NCBI GenBank assembly: GCA_945900695.1
Contig: CAMDJU010000011.1
Coordinates: 1 to 22,349, forward strand
DNA length: 22,349 nucleotides
Direction: 5' to 3'
From: Bordetella parapertussis
GTDB lineage: Bacteria; Pseudomonadota; Gammaproteobacteria; Burkholderiales; Burkholderiaceae_C
Position 1 is the stretch's first letter, and every line of letters starts with the position of its first letter. Both the position numbers and the translations under genes were made by a program. The notes under the pieces are model-generated. The model made no database searches. It was not told the DNA's origin and was given only the letters and a program-made list of their open reading frames with translations. Shown here piece by piece: positions 9,281 to 16,977 of this stretch.

Positions 9281-9613
9281 ATGGAAATTTCAGTCGATAG
9301 CCTTGAAACGCCAGCCTTGACCAAGGCCCAACTCGCTGACATGTTGTATCAACAAATCGGTTTGAATAAACGCGAATCCAAGGACATGATCGAGGCTTTT
9401 TTTGACCTCATCACCCAAAGTCTGGTGGATAGCAACGACGTGAAGATTTCTGGTTTTGGCAATTTTCAAATTCGCACCAAGGCCGCAAGACCTGGTCGCA
9501 ATCCCCGCACTGGGGAAGTTATCCCCATTGCGGCGCGTAGAGTGGTTACTTTCCATGCCAGTCATAAATTAAAAGACCTCATTCAGAGTGAAAACCCGGG
9601 GCAGAGCGTGTAA
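9281..9613 (+). CDS. ihfA: Integration host factor alpha subunit
   Basis: IHF-alpha pairs with IHF-beta to bend DNA sharply at specific sites, affecting promoters, replication and recombination. This 110-residue protein aligns closely with the family. It has the dimerisation helices at the N-terminus, the SGFGNFQIR strand, and the beta arm RPGRNPRTGEVIPI with the DNA-intercalating Pro75. It has about ten more N-terminal residues (MEISVDSLETPALTKAQ) than the shortest homologues; the start is supported by AGGAGA directly upstream. The pheST-ihfA order is conserved in many proteobacteria. A T-rich stretch follows the stop codon without a clear hairpin. Confidence 0.95.
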   Translation: MEISVDSLETPALTKAQLADMLYQQIGLNKRESKDMIEAFFDLITQSLVDSNDVKISGFGNFQIRTKAARPGRNPRTGEVIPIAARRVVTFHASHKLKDLIQSENPGQSV

Positions 9614-9710
9614 ATTTTTAAAAACTTTAATTTTTTACAGTCTTTTTTGTCCTTCCCTACTTATCTTTTCTGCGCGCTTGGGTTAACCTTAGATCAGACA
9701 ACGCTCGCAC

Positions 9711-10166
9711 ATGGAAACCCCTCTACCCGATATACCTGCCAAACGCTATTTCACCATTGGTGAAGTGAGTGAGTTGTGCGCGGTCAAACCCCATGTCTTG
9801 CGTTACTGGGAGCAAGAGTTCACCCAGTTGAGACCCATGAAGCGCCGAGGCAATCGCCGTTACTATCAACACCACGAAGTGTTGATGATTCGTCGCATCC
9901 GTGGTTTGTTGTATGAGCAAGGCTTCACCATCAGCGGCGCTCGAAATCGCTTACAAGAGATTGGACATGAGTTCAAGTTAGATGAACCAAGTGCTGATCT
10001 CAATGTGGTTGAGACCTTGCCTGCCAGTGTGATTGCTGCTGCACCGCACTCGGAGGGGTGGGGCATGTCGTTGACCACACCTGAGGGCACAGGCTCAAAA
10101 CGTTTGTTTCTTTTGCGCCGGGAATTGTTTGAAATTCGCGAACTGCTCAGTGAGGCTCACGCATAA
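9711..10166 (+). CDS. MerR-family transcriptional regulator
   Basis: This is a 151-residue protein with an N-terminal MerR winged helix-turn-helix: RYFTIGEVSELCAVKPHVLRYWEQEF (about 12-37) followed by RRGNRRYYQHHEVLMIRRIRGLLYEQGFTI. That is the HTH, wing and second-helix order of the family. The C-terminal half shows no cysteine pair or other metal or drug-binding motif, only a probable short dimerisation helix at the end (LLRRELFEIRELLSEA). A MerR gene directly after ihfA and before tRNA-Pro is a recurrent arrangement in betaproteobacteria, which suggests a housekeeping role, but its ligand and targets are not visible. No good ribosome-binding site precedes ATG 9711, so the exact start is less certain. 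Confidence 0.88.
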   Translation: METPLPDIPAKRYFTIGEVSELCAVKPHVLRYWEQEFTQLRPMKRRGNRRYYQHHEVLMIRRIRGLLYEQGFTISGARNRLQEIGHEFKLDEPSADLNVVETLPASVIAAAPHSEGWGMSLTTPEGTGSKRLFLLRRELFEIRELLSEAHA

Positions 10167-10178
10167 CACCGTTATAAT
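10150..10178 (+). promoter_or_regulatory. Promoter of tRNA-Pro
   Basis: A perfect -10 box TATAAT lies at 10173-10178, nine bases before the mature tRNA. A weak -35 (GTGAGG, 10150-10155) sits 17 bases upstream of it, inside the end of the merR-type gene. Confidence 0.6.
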
Positions 10179-10187
10179 CATCACCTT

Positions 10188-10264
10188 CGGCGTGTAGCGC
10201 AGCCTGGTAGCGCACTTGCATGGGGTGCAAGGGGTCGCGAGTTCGAATCCCGCCACGCCGACCA
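10188..10264 (+). tRNA. tRNA-Pro (anticodon GGG)
   Basis: A 77-base cloverleaf. The acceptor stem is CGGCGTG (10188-10194) with CACGCCG, followed by discriminator A and an encoded CCA (10262-10264). The D arm holds AGCCTGGTAG. The anticodon stem CTTGC/GCAAG closes the loop ATGGGGT, giving anticodon GGG, which reads proline codons CCC and CCU. The T arm has GTTCGAATC. It has its own -10 box and a terminator. Confidence 0.97.
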
Positions 10265-10271
10265 ACGATAC

Positions 10272-10306
10272 AAGGGTTAGCAGATTTTTTCTGCTAACCC
10301 TTTTTT
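10272..10306 (+). terminator. Intrinsic terminator after tRNA-Pro
   Basis: A perfect 13-pair stem (10272-10284 with 10290-10302) built around GGGTTAGCAGA closes a loop of five T and is followed by a run of T to 10306. Reading the other way, the stem lacks a T tract, so it mainly ends tRNA transcription; the convergent methyltransferase gene ends at 10313. Confidence 0.95.
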
Positions 10307-10312
10307 GTGGCC

Positions 10313-11158
10313 TCAGTGCGAGTTGAGTTGGTCAACATAGCGCTGCAAACTCTCGATGGGCAGTGCGCCTCGATCGACCAAACATTGAATACAGCGTGCA
10401 CTTAAATCATGGCTTTGGTAGCAATGGTGCATGATCAAACTCAATTGCTTGAGTTGTTCATCGCTCATGCCATCAAGATGCACAAAATCCTTGACATAGA
10501 CGATGTCTGCCTCTAACAACTGATGCACGCTTTGTTGGGCTGAGCCATGAAACTCTAAAGGGGCAATCGGCCAGCGCTTGATATCTACAAAGCCATGCGG
10601 CACAAAGCCCAACGTGCGTAAATAAACATCGACCTGACCGAAGGTGGGCTGATTGTCATACAAGGCGATGAAACTGATTTCGGTTTGAATGGCAACCGCA
10701 TTTTTTAAGTGCTCAGTAGCGCCATGGAACACATCCATTTCGGCACCTTGTACGTCAATTTTGAGCAGATCAAAGGGGCGCACTTCGCTGATGTCGTCTA
10801 GCTTGTGCGTGCGCACTTGTATTTGTTCAAGCACTTTCGCGTTGGGCTGGAACTGCGGAAAAACATTCAACGCAGCGGGGCTCGGTCGCAACAGGCTGGT
10901 CCATCCAGAATACTGGCACACATTCAAGGTGGCAAGCCCACCGGCACCCAAAACCTGTGGCAGGTAGGTTTCCAATGGCCCCTTGCGTTGGATCAGTTCG
11001 TGCAATGCTGATTCTTGGGGTTCAAAGCCTGTCACGTGGCACAGGCCTTGGGACAGCATATTTTTATAAGGAGGTGTCCCGTCAATCGGGTTGGCACCCA
11101 CATCCACCACGTGTGTCAAATCGGATGGGCGCAGCAGACTCAGGAGTTTGTCAGGCAT
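10313..11158 (-). CDS. FkbM-family SAM-dependent methyltransferase
   Basis: This is a 281-residue methyltransferase of the FkbM family, whose characterised members O-methylate hydroxyl groups on sugars or macrolides. The SAM-binding motif is VVDVGANPIDG (17-27), followed by GFEPQ (44-48) at the end of the second strand and the family-typical LLKIDVQGAEMDVF (131-144). I place the start at ATG 11158 because the first strand follows directly and because it overlaps the end of the upstream glucosyltransferase gene by 19 bases. An open frame continues upstream to 11320, but that part is only the other reading of the glucosyltransferase gene. The last ~60 residues are helical with no known motif. 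Its coupling to an N-glucosyltransferase suggests it methylates the transferred sugar or a glycan built on it; that is inference. Confidence 0.85.
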   Translation of the reverse strand: MPDKLLSLLRPSDLTHVVDVGANPIDGTPPYKNMLSQGLCHVTGFEPQESALHELIQRKGPLETYLPQVLGAGGLATLNVCQYSGWTSLLRPSPAALNVFPQFQPNAKVLEQIQVRTHKLDDISEVRPFDLLKIDVQGAEMDVFHGATEHLKNAVAIQTEISFIALYDNQPTFGQVDVYLRTLGFVPHGFVDIKRWPIAPLEFHGSAQQSVHQLLEADIVYVKDFVHLDGMSDEQLKQLSLIMHHCYQSHDLSARCIQCLVDRGALPIESLQRYVDQLNSH

Positions 11159-13014
11159 TCCAACAACCGTTCGCTCATGATTTCCGGTCGGCCTTTGAAC
11201 AAGACTTTGACTTTTTCGGGGCTTGAAAGGCGGTTGCGCAACCAGGCCCTCTCCGTGTGGTTGGCGGCCAAGCGCAGTGTTGCCAAGATATATTCTTCTG
11301 TGGAGCGGGCAATCAGCCAATCTGGCATGCCAAGCCTGCGAAACAAGCCCTCATCAATGTGTTCGTGCACTTCGTTTCCTGACTTGCACACGCCGACCAA
11401 ACCAGCACTGATCGTGTCAATGATGCCATTGGTGTTGCCAAATGGAAATGGATTGATGAACATGTCGCAAGCACCGATCACCTGCATATAGGGGACGTAG
11501 GGTTGGTGTGGGTACACCGTGACATGCTCACCCAAGTATTGGGAGATGACCTTGTGCACATGTGGGAAGGTCAGACCTTGGGCTTGGCCAATCAAAAAAT
11601 GAAAATGCAGGGGAACACTGGAGCGTCGAAGGATTTCTGCGCAAGCTTGCAAAAACTCCGGGTTGAGCTTCATGGTGGTCGCGCACATGGCCACTTGGAC
11701 GACATCTGCGCTGGCACGAGGGGGCCTCATCACATTGACCCCGGTGGCAGAGGCGGAAGGGCGATAGGGCATGCCATCGGCAGGCAATAGAAGCAATTTT
11801 TCGCTGAAGCAAGCCGGATCGCCAACATAGTCCTCTTCAACCACCACATAGTCGATCACATCCGAATGGGACGTGGCAGGGTGACCCAGGCCCATGACTT
11901 GTAGGGGGGCCATGCGTAAATTGGCCAGCCACATGGTCAAAGGAAACATGCCCACACTGGGCATATAAAAAACGCTCACTTTGCGATTTCTGGCTTCATC
12001 TTGGATCAATTTGAGCTGTTCCAACATGCTGGCCTCACGGGGTATCGGAATCACCTCATGAAACACCTGCCTGGTTTGAGCGTCGGTACAGTTGTCATAG
12101 GCCATGGCGACCAAGTGAAATTTCTCGCGTGCCGCCTCGAGCGTCAAAGAGTGTGTGCGGTAAATGGAATGGGCGCTGGTGAACCACTCCAAAACCACCA
12201 TCATGACGGGCTTGGTTTTTTTGGCCTTGCCCCATTTCACATGTTGGGCGGCATCATTTAATCCGTGCTGCTGTAGCTTGCGGCGAATCAAGGCATTGAT
12301 GGGCTTTTTGATGTCGTGCTTATCGGCGCGGTCTGCGTAACTGCAATGCATGTACAAGTCGTGGAGTACGCCCAAAGGCAATTGCTCGATGTCGTCAATT
12401 TTGTCCAGGCATTGGCTCAGCCATGGCAGGATTTGTTCGCGTTTGGCATGGGCGGCTTGAGAGCCTAAAAATCGCGGTGAAAGCAATACCAAGCACAGGC
12501 CAGCTGCGAGCACTTTGTCGGCCGCCCATAAGGCATCCAAGTCAAGTGGTACCTCAGATTCAGGTGAATACAGCAAGCAAAATTTCAATAAATCCTCAGC
12601 GCCAATTTGCAATTGGTGCAGGTCGGATTTTTTGTCGCCCTCACTCAAGTTCAATGCGCGCATCACGTGGTCGGCATTGCGAAAAGGCGTGGCTGCAAAC
12701 AAGCTGGCCAGCCAGCGGTGGTGCGATAGCAAGGTGGGTTGCCACACGGGATCGAAAAATAAACCAGGGTCTGATAGCAAACAGGAAGCAGCCGCTGCCA
12801 CCCGGTTCAAGACATGCAGATCCATGTCTTTTTGACCGACAGATTGCAGGGGTTGCGCCTTGAATTGAGCCCCTACCTGGCCATAGTTGGCGTCTAAATC
12901 TTGCAGCAGGGCGAGCAACTCGCGCACACCCATCTCACGGTTTCGGCCGTAAGCCAAGGACTCAAATTTTTCCAAAGAGAAAGCCATATTTTCAGCCGAT
13001 ACATCAGTGACCAT
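11140..13014 (-). CDS. HMW1C-type protein N-glucosyltransferase (GT41)
   Basis: This 624-residue protein resembles the HMW1C/NGT family, cytoplasmic enzymes that move glucose from UDP-glucose to asparagine in N-X-S/T sequons without a lipid carrier. The length matches characterised members (about 620). An all-helical N-terminal domain (about 1-260) precedes a two-lobed GT-B fold. Recognisable segments are HSIYRTHS (282-289), MPSVGMFPLT (351-360), LGHPATSHSD (376-385), TTMKLNPEF with Lys449, IGQ with Gln477, and GNTNGIID (526-533). Compared from memory with the Actinobacillus enzyme, Lys449, Gln477, Asn529 and Asp533 fall at a constant offset from its donor-site Lys441, Gln469, Asn521 and Asp525. 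The start is uncertain: ATG 13014 and ATG 12987 both lack a strong ribosome-binding site. It is co-directional with the FkbM gene, which it overlaps. No adhesin substrate is nearby. Confidence 0.88.
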   Translation of the reverse strand: MVTDVSAENMAFSLEKFESLAYGRNREMGVRELLALLQDLDANYGQVGAQFKAQPLQSVGQKDMDLHVLNRVAAAASCLLSDPGLFFDPVWQPTLLSHHRWLASLFAATPFRNADHVMRALNLSEGDKKSDLHQLQIGAEDLLKFCLLYSPESEVPLDLDALWAADKVLAAGLCLVLLSPRFLGSQAAHAKREQILPWLSQCLDKIDDIEQLPLGVLHDLYMHCSYADRADKHDIKKPINALIRRKLQQHGLNDAAQHVKWGKAKKTKPVMMVVLEWFTSAHSIYRTHSLTLEAAREKFHLVAMAYDNCTDAQTRQVFHEVIPIPREASMLEQLKLIQDEARNRKVSVFYMPSVGMFPLTMWLANLRMAPLQVMGLGHPATSHSDVIDYVVVEEDYVGDPACFSEKLLLLPADGMPYRPSASATGVNVMRPPRASADVVQVAMCATTMKLNPEFLQACAEILRRSSVPLHFHFLIGQAQGLTFPHVHKVISQYLGEHVTVYPHQPYVPYMQVIGACDMFINPFPFGNTNGIIDTISAGLVGVCKSGNEVHEHIDEGLFRRLGMPDWLIARSTEEYILATLRLAANHTERAWLRNRLSSPEKVKVLFKGRPEIMSERLLECLTNS

Positions 13015-13089
13015 GCAGTCACCGATTATCAGTCCTGAAAAGCCTATTTTTGCCGCTTTGGCGTGGCCGGTACGGTCCTGAATGCTGAA

Positions 13090-15318
13090 TCAGGTGATCA
13101 CTTTTTTCACCCTGGCTGGAGACATGGGCAAATGCCGCAAGCGTTTACCGCTGAGTTGAAAGATGGCGTTGGAAATGGCAGGCGCCACCGCCAACACGCC
13201 AATTTCACCCATGCCCGTGGGCGCCGCCTTGGAGGGGACGATTTGGGTGTGAATTTCTGGCATGTCGGCCATGCGCAGAACCGGGTAGTCATTGAAGTTG
13301 GACTGCACCACCGAACCATTTCGAATGGTCAGTTCTTCCAACAATGCCAAGGACAGACCATAGACCACAGCCCCTTCGAGTTGAGCCTGCACATTGATGG
13401 GTTGAATGGGCAGGCCCGTATCAACGGCCACCCAGTAGTGATGCACCTGAATCTTGCCGGTTTTGCGATTGAGCGACACCTCCGCAACCGCTGCAGACAG
13501 CGTTCCATGGTAGTCGGCAAAAGCAATTCCCAAGCCGCGGCCTTTGCGTTTGCGGTTCCAGTCTGACATCTCGGCAACGGTTCGAATCACCGCATTGGCC
13601 CTGGCGTCTGATTGGGTCAGTTCAAGTCGCATGGCCAAGGGGTTGATGCGGCGCTCAAATGCAATCTCATCCAGGAAAGATTCGATGACAAATTTGTTGT
13701 AGCCAGCACCAATGCCACGCAAGGGTGCAACCCGCATGCCACGCATTTCTCGCACACCCTCTGCCAAACTATGAGGAATGGCGTAATGGGGTAAATCGGA
13801 GCCGTTCCAGCCGACGTAATCTTTACCGCCCGTGGCTTGGAAACGGGCGGGTGCTGCAATCGCATCGACATTTTCTGCCACCATGCGGTGCCGCCAGCCG
13901 ATTAATTGACCCTTGTCATCCAGGCCAGCTTTCATCACATGGTGTGTCATGGGCCTGGGGCGGGCAGCAGCCATGTCATCCTCCCTTGAGAGGATAAGTT
14001 TGACGGGAAATTTGGTGATGTTGGACAACACCACGGACTGGGCAATGATGTCTGGGGCAATGCGCCGGCCAAACCCGCCGCCCAACATCTGCTGATGGAC
14101 CTTGATTTTGTCTGGCGTGGTTTTCAAAATGCCAGAGGCCACGACTGTGGCCAAGAAAGAAAACTGTGTGCCAGTCCATATTTCGGCCGATTGACCATCA
14201 GCCGCCACTTTGGCCAAGCAATTCATGGGCTCCATTTGCGCGTGATAGGCGTGCTCGGACCAATACGTGGCTTCAATGGTTTTCGCGGCTTGTCCCAGGG
14301 CTGCGGAGGCGTCACCGCGTTTGTAGGCGTCCATCGCCTTGGCATTGGGGTCCTGTCCTTGTTTGGCATAGTCGGCTTTGGATTTTTCAGAGTCAAAGCC
14401 GGCTGCTGCTGCAGCGCCCGAGGTGTTCCAAGTGACCTTGGTTTTGAGCAAGGCGCGGGCTAAACGTGTGGACTCTCCCGTTTTTCCAATCACAGCCACA
14501 CCAAAGGGAACCGTCAGAACCCTTAGCACGCCCGCAACCGCCATGACTTCTTCGGTGTTGACGTTTTCAGCTTTGGCGCCCTCCATGGGCGACTCCAGAA
14601 CTGAGGCGTAGACCATGCCCTCAACCCTGGCATCGATGCCAAATTGTGCGGTGCCATCAACTTTTGATTGAACATCAATCCTTCCGATTTGGGTGCGGCC
14701 GATAAGGGTGAATTGCTCCGGTTTTTTCAGGTCATCGTCAGTGATCTTTGGCAGTTCAGCTGGCACGGTGGCAAATTTGGCCACATCGCCGTAACTGATG
14801 CGTTGATTGCTTTTGGCATGCACGACGGTGCTGTTTTGCGTGCTCAACTCGTTGATCGGGACGCTCCATTTGGCGGATACGGCATCCATCAATACCCGCC
14901 TGGCTTGGGCACCAGCAACCCGCAGGGGTTTGAAATAACCAGGAACAGCCACACTGGCCAAAGATGCCTGCCCGCCATTGAGCAATGGGTGGGGATTGCC
15001 GTAAACCTTGGGGTTTGGCGGGGCGATTTCAACTTTGACTTTTGACCAGTCTGCATCCAACTCCTCGGCCAAAATCAAGGGCAAAGTGGTCAGGGTGCCT
15101 TGCCCCATTTCAGCCGTGGGCGCAAAAATGGTGATGGTGTTGTCGGTGGCGATGTTGACCCATGCATTCATGCTGATGCGCGAATCGTTGGTTTGGGCCA
15201 ATGCGCCCATGGGCCCTATTGCGGCGCCCATCACCAATGAAAAGCTCAAACCCGAGCCGGCGGCCAGAAATTGGCGGCGATTGATGTCTGCCGTGTGAGT
15301 GGATGTGCGATTGGACAT
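13090..15318 (-). CDS. Molybdopterin-binding subunit of an IorAB-type molybdenum hydroxylase, Tat-exported
   Basis: This is a large subunit of the xanthine dehydrogenase/aldehyde oxidoreductase superfamily, of the single-chain type seen in isoquinoline 1-oxidoreductase (IorB) and related periplasmic aldehyde oxidases. It is 742 residues from ATG 15318, which has AAGGA nine bases upstream; ATG 15324, forming an ATGA overlap with the previous gene, is the alternative. Residues near 15-45 form a twin-arginine signal (NRRQFLAAGSG, then a hydrophobic run ending ALAQ). Cofactor loops GGGFGRRIAPD and GIGAGYNKFVIESF and the C-terminal GMGEIGV with the likely catalytic Glu are present. The partner 2Fe-2S subunit is encoded directly upstream; no FAD subunit is present, as in IorAB enzymes. 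The substrate, probably an aldehyde or N-heterocycle, cannot be read from the sequence. Confidence 0.9.
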   Translation of the reverse strand: MSNRTSTHTADINRRQFLAAGSGLSFSLVMGAAIGPMGALAQTNDSRISMNAWVNIATDNTITIFAPTAEMGQGTLTTLPLILAEELDADWSKVKVEIAPPNPKVYGNPHPLLNGGQASLASVAVPGYFKPLRVAGAQARRVLMDAVSAKWSVPINELSTQNSTVVHAKSNQRISYGDVAKFATVPAELPKITDDDLKKPEQFTLIGRTQIGRIDVQSKVDGTAQFGIDARVEGMVYASVLESPMEGAKAENVNTEEVMAVAGVLRVLTVPFGVAVIGKTGESTRLARALLKTKVTWNTSGAAAAAGFDSEKSKADYAKQGQDPNAKAMDAYKRGDASAALGQAAKTIEATYWSEHAYHAQMEPMNCLAKVAADGQSAEIWTGTQFSFLATVVASGILKTTPDKIKVHQQMLGGGFGRRIAPDIIAQSVVLSNITKFPVKLILSREDDMAAARPRPMTHHVMKAGLDDKGQLIGWRHRMVAENVDAIAAPARFQATGGKDYVGWNGSDLPHYAIPHSLAEGVREMRGMRVAPLRGIGAGYNKFVIESFLDEIAFERRINPLAMRLELTQSDARANAVIRTVAEMSDWNRKRKGRGLGIAFADYHGTLSAAVAEVSLNRKTGKIQVHHYWVAVDTGLPIQPINVQAQLEGAVVYGLSLALLEELTIRNGSVVQSNFNDYPVLRMADMPEIHTQIVPSKAAPTGMGEIGVLAVAPAISNAIFQLSGKRLRHLPMSPARVKKVIT

Positions 15319-15320
15319 GT

Positions 15321-15776
15321 TCATGCTTCCTTGGCTGCGCGCTGAATCGCGCTCACAATGCGTTGATAGGTACCGCAACGGCAAATATTGCCGTTCATGT
15401 GGGCCACGATTTGGGCTCGACTGGGGCTCTTGTTCTTGGCCAACAAGGCTGCGGCTTGCATGATCTGACCCGACTGGCAATAGCCGCACTGGGGCACTTG
15501 TTCGGCCACCCAGGCTTTTTGCAATTTGTGGGTGCCTGTGGGGGACAGGCCCTCAATCGTTGTCACTTGTTTACCCGCGACTTGGTTCACAGGCATGCTG
15601 CAGGAACGGATGGGGACATCGTTCACATGCACGGTACACGCTCCACATTGGGCCACACCACAACCATATTTGGTGCCGGTGAGTTGAAGGTCTTCCCGCA
15701 GTACCCACAGCAAAGGGGTGTTGGGTGCGGCATCGGTCACGGCCGATTTGCCGTTGACATTGAATGTGGTGGTCAT
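15321..15776 (-). CDS. 2Fe-2S subunit of an IorAB-type molybdenum hydroxylase
   Basis: This is a 151-residue iron-sulfur subunit that passes electrons from the molybdenum centre to an external acceptor. The N-terminal plant-ferredoxin-like domain has Cys39, Cys44, Cys47 and Cys59 ([10 protein letters not shown]...C). The helical second domain has Cys97, Cys100, Cys132 and Cys134 (CGYC...CRC). All eight ligands for two 2Fe-2S clusters are intact. It has no signal peptide, so it presumably leaves the cell folded together with its Tat-targeted partner, whose gene starts at its stop codon. It is first in the minus-strand unit and divergent from gnd. The symbol iorA would fit the type but implies a substrate I cannot verify. 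Confidence 0.94.
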   Translation of the reverse strand: MTTTFNVNGKSAVTDAAPNTPLLWVLREDLQLTGTKYGCGVAQCGACTVHVNDVPIRSCSMPVNQVAGKQVTTIEGLSPTGTHKLQKAWVAEQVPQCGYCQSGQIMQAAALLAKNKSPSRAQIVAHMNGNICRCGTYQRIVSAIQRAAKEA

Positions 15777-15983
15777 GCGCTGATTCTCGAAAGTTGCAAC
15801 ATTCGCAGTTTAAATAGACATGAGTCACCCATTCATCAGCGGTTTCCCTAGAGATTGTTTTATCCGAATATGGTGCAAGTCGTTGGGATTGAGCGCATGA
15901 ACAGATCTGCCCCCGCAGTTGGCACAAACCTTCGGTTCAATTGCAGTTAAAGTGCAGCCAAGTTCATCAAAGTGGGTTCATAA
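15777..15983. promoter_or_regulatory. Divergent intergenic region between the molybdenum hydroxylase and gnd
   Basis: This 207-base stretch must hold promoters for both divergent units. I see no ORF with family resemblance, no strong inverted repeat and no clear -35/-10 pair, only moderately AT-rich patches near 15800-15870. Confidence 0.45.
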
Positions 15984-16964
15984 ATGCAGATTGGCATGAT
16001 TGGTTTGGGGAAGATGGGGGGCAATTTGGTTCGTCGATTGCTCAACAAGGGCCACAGTTGCGTGGTTTACGACGCCGATGCGGCCAGCATCCAATCATTG
16101 GTGACTTTGGGCGCTTTGGGTGCCCAAAGTCTGATTGATTTGGTGCAACAGTTGCCCCAACCCAGGGCCATTTGGATGATGTTGCCCGCGGGGCAGATCA
16201 CTGAGGACACATTTCAGTCCTTGAAAGCCTTGTTGCAAGCGGGGGACATATTGATCGATGGTGGAAATGCCAACCATAAAGATGATGTGCGCCGAGCGCA
16301 GGAATTGATGCCCTTGGGCATTCATTATTTGGATGTCGGCACCAGCGGTGGGGTTTGGGGCTTGGAGCGGGGCTATTGTTTGATGATCGGTGGCGAATTG
16401 GCCGCTTTTCAAACCATGACGCCCGTTTTTCGCGACCTGGCACCCGGCCAAGGGCAGATCACGCCGTCTGCTGGTCGCGAGGGTTTTGAATCAAGTGCTC
16501 ACCTGGGCTATTTGCACACGGGGCCAGCGGGGTCTGGGCATTTCGTGAAAATGATTCACAACGGCATTGAGTACGGCATGATGCAAGCGTTTGCAGAAGG
16601 GTTTGACATCCTCAAAGGCGCTGGGCAGAGCACCATTCCTGCCGAGCGAAGATACGACTTGAACTTGGCCGACATTGCAGAGTTGTGGCGCAGAGGCAGT
16701 GTGGTTTCTTCTTGGCTATTGGATTTAACGGCCATTGCTTTGGCCAAAGACCCCCGACTCACCGAATTTTCAGGCCATGTTCAGGATTCTGGCGAAGGGC
16801 GTTGGACGGTGGAGGCGGCCATCGAAGAAGCCATACCCGCCCATGTTCTGACGGCGGCTTTGAACGCCAGGTTCAGGTCCCGTCAATCCCCCAGTTTTGC
16901 TGACCAAACCCTGTCTGCATTGCGGCACCAGTTTGGGGGGCATCAAGAGCCCCCAAAGGGCTGA
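15984..16964 (+). CDS. gnd: 6-phosphogluconate dehydrogenase (decarboxylating), short NAD-type
   Basis: This enzyme oxidatively decarboxylates 6-phosphogluconate to ribulose 5-phosphate. At 326 residues it belongs to the short form of the family rather than the ~470-residue form. The Rossmann motif is MIGLGKMGGNL (5-15), and the second strand ends in VVYDAD, with Asp30 where NADP-dependent forms usually have an Asn-Arg pair. That points to NAD+ use. The substrate-binding GTSGGVWGLERGYCLMIGG (119-137) and the catalytic KMIHNGIEYG, with Lys189, are intact. ATG 15984 lacks a strong ribosome-binding site. No zwf or pgl is adjacent. The inverted repeat at its 3' end may mark the transcript end. 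Confidence 0.93.
   Translation: MQIGMIGLGKMGGNLVRRLLNKGHSCVVYDADAASIQSLVTLGALGAQSLIDLVQQLPQPRAIWMMLPAGQITEDTFQSLKALLQAGDILIDGGNANHKDDVRRAQELMPLGIHYLDVGTSGGVWGLERGYCLMIGGELAAFQTMTPVFRDLAPGQGQITPSAGREGFESSAHLGYLHTGPAGSGHFVKMIHNGIEYGMMQAFAEGFDILKGAGQSTIPAERRYDLNLADIAELWRRGSVVSSWLLDLTAIALAKDPRLTEFSGHVQDSGEGRWTVEAAIEEAIPAHVLTAALNARFRSRQSPSFADQTLSALRHQFGGHQEPPKG
16932..16957 (+). repeat. Inverted repeat at the end of gnd
   Basis: TTTGGGGG (16932-16939) is complementary to CCCCCAAA (16950-16957) around a ten-base loop, inside the last codons of gnd and just before the convergent Nudix gene. There is no T tract, so it is not a classical terminator, but it may stabilise or end either convergent transcript. 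Confidence 0.45.
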
Positions 16965-16977
16965 ATTTCCTGCGGCC

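Noticed and set aside
9614..9660. T-rich stretch after ihfA, considered as a terminator.
   Set aside because: No GC stem precedes the T runs; the only symmetry is TTTTTAAAAA, so I do not call a terminator.
11159..11320. Upstream extension of the FkbM methyltransferase frame to 11320.
   Set aside because: The extra 54 residues lack family similarity, fall wholly within the glucosyltransferase coding sequence in another frame, and precede a good start at the beginning of the SAM-binding fold.
13579..13590. A short match to the T-arm of tRNA-Pro (GGTTCGAATC) inside the molybdenum hydroxylase gene, considered as an attachment-site remnant.
   Set aside because: Only about ten bases match, it lies inside an intact conserved coding region, and no integrase or flanking duplication accompanies it.
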